A stretch of 59,713 bases of DNA from Propionibacteriales bacterium. Lineage in GTDB: Bacteria; Actinomycetota; Actinomycetes; Propionibacteriales; Nocardioidaceae. Location: assembly GCA_026392465.1 (NCBI GenBank), contig JAPLCA010000020.1, positions 1-59,713 on the forward strand, in the 5' to 3' direction. Position 1 is the first letter of the stretch. Every line of letters begins with the position of its first letter. Shown in pieces: positions 58,565 to 59,713 of this stretch. The notes beneath the pieces were generated by a model, which saw nothing but the letters and a program-made list of their open reading frames with translations, was not told the origin of the DNA and made no database searches. The position numbers and the translations under genes are program-made.

Positions 58565-59557
58565 TCAGTACTGGCGGTCGGCCAGCACCTGCTTCGCCTG
58601 CTCCTGCGTGAAGGTCGTCTCCTCGGTGACGACCCGCTTCGGCACGTCCTCGCCGGCGACGACCTTCTTCGCCAGCTCCATGAGCTGGGGTCCGAGGAGC
58701 GGGTTGCACTCGACGATGAAGTTGATCTTGCCCTCGCTCAGGGCGGTCATCCCGTCCTTGACGGCGTCGACCGTGATGATCTTGATGTCCGTGCCCGGCT
58801 TCTTGCCCGCGGCCTCGATCGCCTCGATCGCGCCGAGACCCATATCGTCGTTGTGCGCGTAGACGACGTCGATGTCGTCGTGGGACTGCAGGAACGCCTC
58901 CATGACCTTCTTGCCGCCGTCGCGCGTGAAGTCACCCGTCTGCGAGGCGATGATCTTGATCGCGTCGTCGGAGGACGTGACGTCCTCGAAGCCCTTCTTG
59001 CGGTCGATGGCGGGGGCGGCGCCCGTGGTGCCCTGGAGCTCGACGACGTTCACGTCGCCGTTCTTGTCGACGTCAGCGTCCTGGGCGTTGTCGACCAGCC
59101 ACTGGCCCGCCTTCTCGCCCTCCTCGACGAAGTCGGAGCCGAGGAACGTGACGTAGAGCGAGTCGTCGTCGGAGTCGACGGCGCGGTCGGTGAGGATGAC
59201 CGGGATCTTGGCCCGCTTGGCCTCCTGGAGCACCGCGTCCCAGCCGGTCTCGACGACCGGGCTGAACGCGATGACGTCGACCTTCTGCTGGATGTAGGAG
59301 CGGATCGCCTTGATCTGGTTCTCCTGCTTCTGCTGGGCGTCGGAGAACTTGAGGTCGACGCCGTCCTTCTTCGCCGTCTCTCGGATCGACGTCGTGTTGG
59401 CGGAGCGCCAGCCGCTCTCGGCACCGACCTGGGCGAAGCCCATGGTCAGGCCGTCGCTGCCGGATCCGCCGTTGCCGCCGTCCGAGCTGCTGCCGCACGC
59501 CGTCATGCCACCGAGCAGGGCCAGGCCTGCCGTCACCGTGATGACCTTCTTGAACAC
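58565..59557 (-). CDS. ytfQ: Sugar-binding lipoprotein, YtfQ-like (first gene of ara operon)
   Basis: GTG 59557 with GGAGG 6 nt upstream gives a 330-aa protein. It has a lipoprotein signal (LLGGMTAC, then GSSSDGG), and a type I periplasmic-binding fold with GFAQVGAESGWRSANT at the ligand site, QKVDVIAFSPVVETGWDAVL, DRAVDSDDDSLYVTFLGSD and VYAHNDDMGLGAIEAIEAAG. This is the YtfQ pattern, which binds furanose sugars. It precedes its ATPase and permeases. Its promoter has a LacI-type operator. Confidence 0.93.
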   Translation of the reverse strand: MFKKVITVTAGLALLGGMTACGSSSDGGNGGSGSDGLTMGFAQVGAESGWRSANTTSIRETAKKDGVDLKFSDAQQKQENQIKAIRSYIQQKVDVIAFSPVVETGWDAVLQEAKRAKIPVILTDRAVDSDDDSLYVTFLGSDFVEEGEKAGQWLVDNAQDADVDKNGDVNVVELQGTTGAAPAIDRKKGFEDVTSSDDAIKIIASQTGDFTRDGGKKVMEAFLQSHDDIDVVYAHNDDMGLGAIEAIEAAGKKPGTDIKIITVDAVKDGMTALSEGKINFIVECNPLLGPQLMELAKKVVAGEDVPKRVVTEETTFTQEQAKQVLADRQY

Positions 59558-59648
59558 TGCTTTCCTCCATCTGGTTCGGCGCCGGGACGGCACCTGCGGG
59601 GGGCTCGTGTGGCGGGCGGACAACCGGACACACTCGCGACGCTGGCAC

Positions 59649-59662
59649 GTGACCTGCATCAC
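59649..59662. promoter_or_regulatory. CRP-like GTGA-N6-TCAC site near the ara promoter
   Basis: GTGA-cctgca-TCAC lies between the predicted -10 and the gene, so it would be inside the transcribed leader. The same core (GTGA-CCTGC) occurs in the site at 9110-9125. Its position is not classical for activation, and it may be chance. Confidence 0.35.
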
Positions 59663-59671
59663 TGATGCCTG

Positions 59672-59701
59672 ATTGTTAACGCTCACAATGGGACGCGTCA
59701 A
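59672..59701 (-). promoter_or_regulatory. Promoter and LacI-type operator of the ara operon
   Basis: The palindrome ATTGTTAACGCTCACAAT (59672-59689) has half-sites TTGTTAAC and TTGTGAGC around a central CG, the LacI-family style. On the minus strand TTGACG (59696-59701) and TAACAA (59673-59678), 17 bp apart, form a -35/-10 pair that the operator overlaps. Binding of the LacI-type protein would block transcription of the whole operon. Confidence 0.65.
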
Positions 59702-59713
59702 GCACTTCGCGAA

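Overview
The window is high-GC (about 73% in a sampled core stretch), with GTG starts, ATGA/GTGA stop-start overlaps, a WXG100/EccB/EccD/mycosin type VII secretion set, a CobU kinase, mycobacterial-type acyl-CoA enzymes and candidate DosR-, PHO- and CRP/GlxR-type sites. This points to an actinobacterium. The dispersed repeat at 21484-21760 and the overall gene content suggest Nocardioidaceae (Nocardioides/Aeromicrobium-like), but that placement is an inference, not a demonstration.

Layout. 1-5087 (+): end of a type VII secretion (ESX-like) cluster: tail of one WXG100 gene, a complete WXG100 gene, eccD, an LPATG-anchored wall protein, eccB and mycP; eccC and eccE are not visible. 5091-9055 (-): MFS exporter, M20 peptidase, cobU, small secreted protein. 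9373-14317 (+): cstA with its ybdD-like partner behind two CRP-like palindromes, an SRPBCC protein, an APC permease and a universal stress protein. 14345-17429 (-): a frameshifted monooxygenase, a PAP2 phosphatase behind three 11-bp-spaced repeats resembling PHO boxes, and a HerA/DUF853 ATPase. 17652-26177: a conserved pair of small proteins (one LytR_C), K+/H+ antiporter, lipoprotein hydrolase, membrane protein, dispersed repeats, aroQ, a GH16 glycanase, a universal stress gene with a DosR-type box, and an FAD-linked oxidase. 26296-33931: an ATPase-nuclease gene behind a perfect inverted repeat, divergent aidB-like/paaX-like genes, a tautomerase, duplication debris, and a sigma factor with a membrane-anchored partner. 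34067-43120: YidC paralogue, tRNA-Ser(CGA), kinase, MalY-like aminotransferase, M19 dipeptidase, acyl-CoA synthetase and others.

43163-46416 is an accessory island. It has lower GC (60-62% in two sampled stretches), opens with (GGGA)9, and holds an unrecognised operon of small exported proteins followed by frameshifted gene remnants. After DUF2277, an FMN reductase/LLM oxidoreductase pair and tadA comes a ~750-bp imperfect palindrome (49085-49830). The last 10 kb (-) is one translationally coupled L-arabinose operon: ytfQ-like binding protein, ytfR-like ATPase, two permeases, a LacI-type repressor, araB, araD and araA. Its promoter at 59673-59701 is overlapped by a LacI-type operator.

How the genes work together. 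The ara operon takes up a pentose, probably in furanose form, isomerises it (AraA), phosphorylates it (AraB) and epimerises it to xylulose-5-phosphate (AraD), with its own repressor encoded inside. cstA/ybdD, the secreted SH3-like gene and the ara operon each carry a GTGA-N6-TCAC element, which suggests shared catabolite or starvation control. Many single genes appear leaderless, with a TANCGT-like -10 exactly 6 nt before the start codon; this helped choose several starts.
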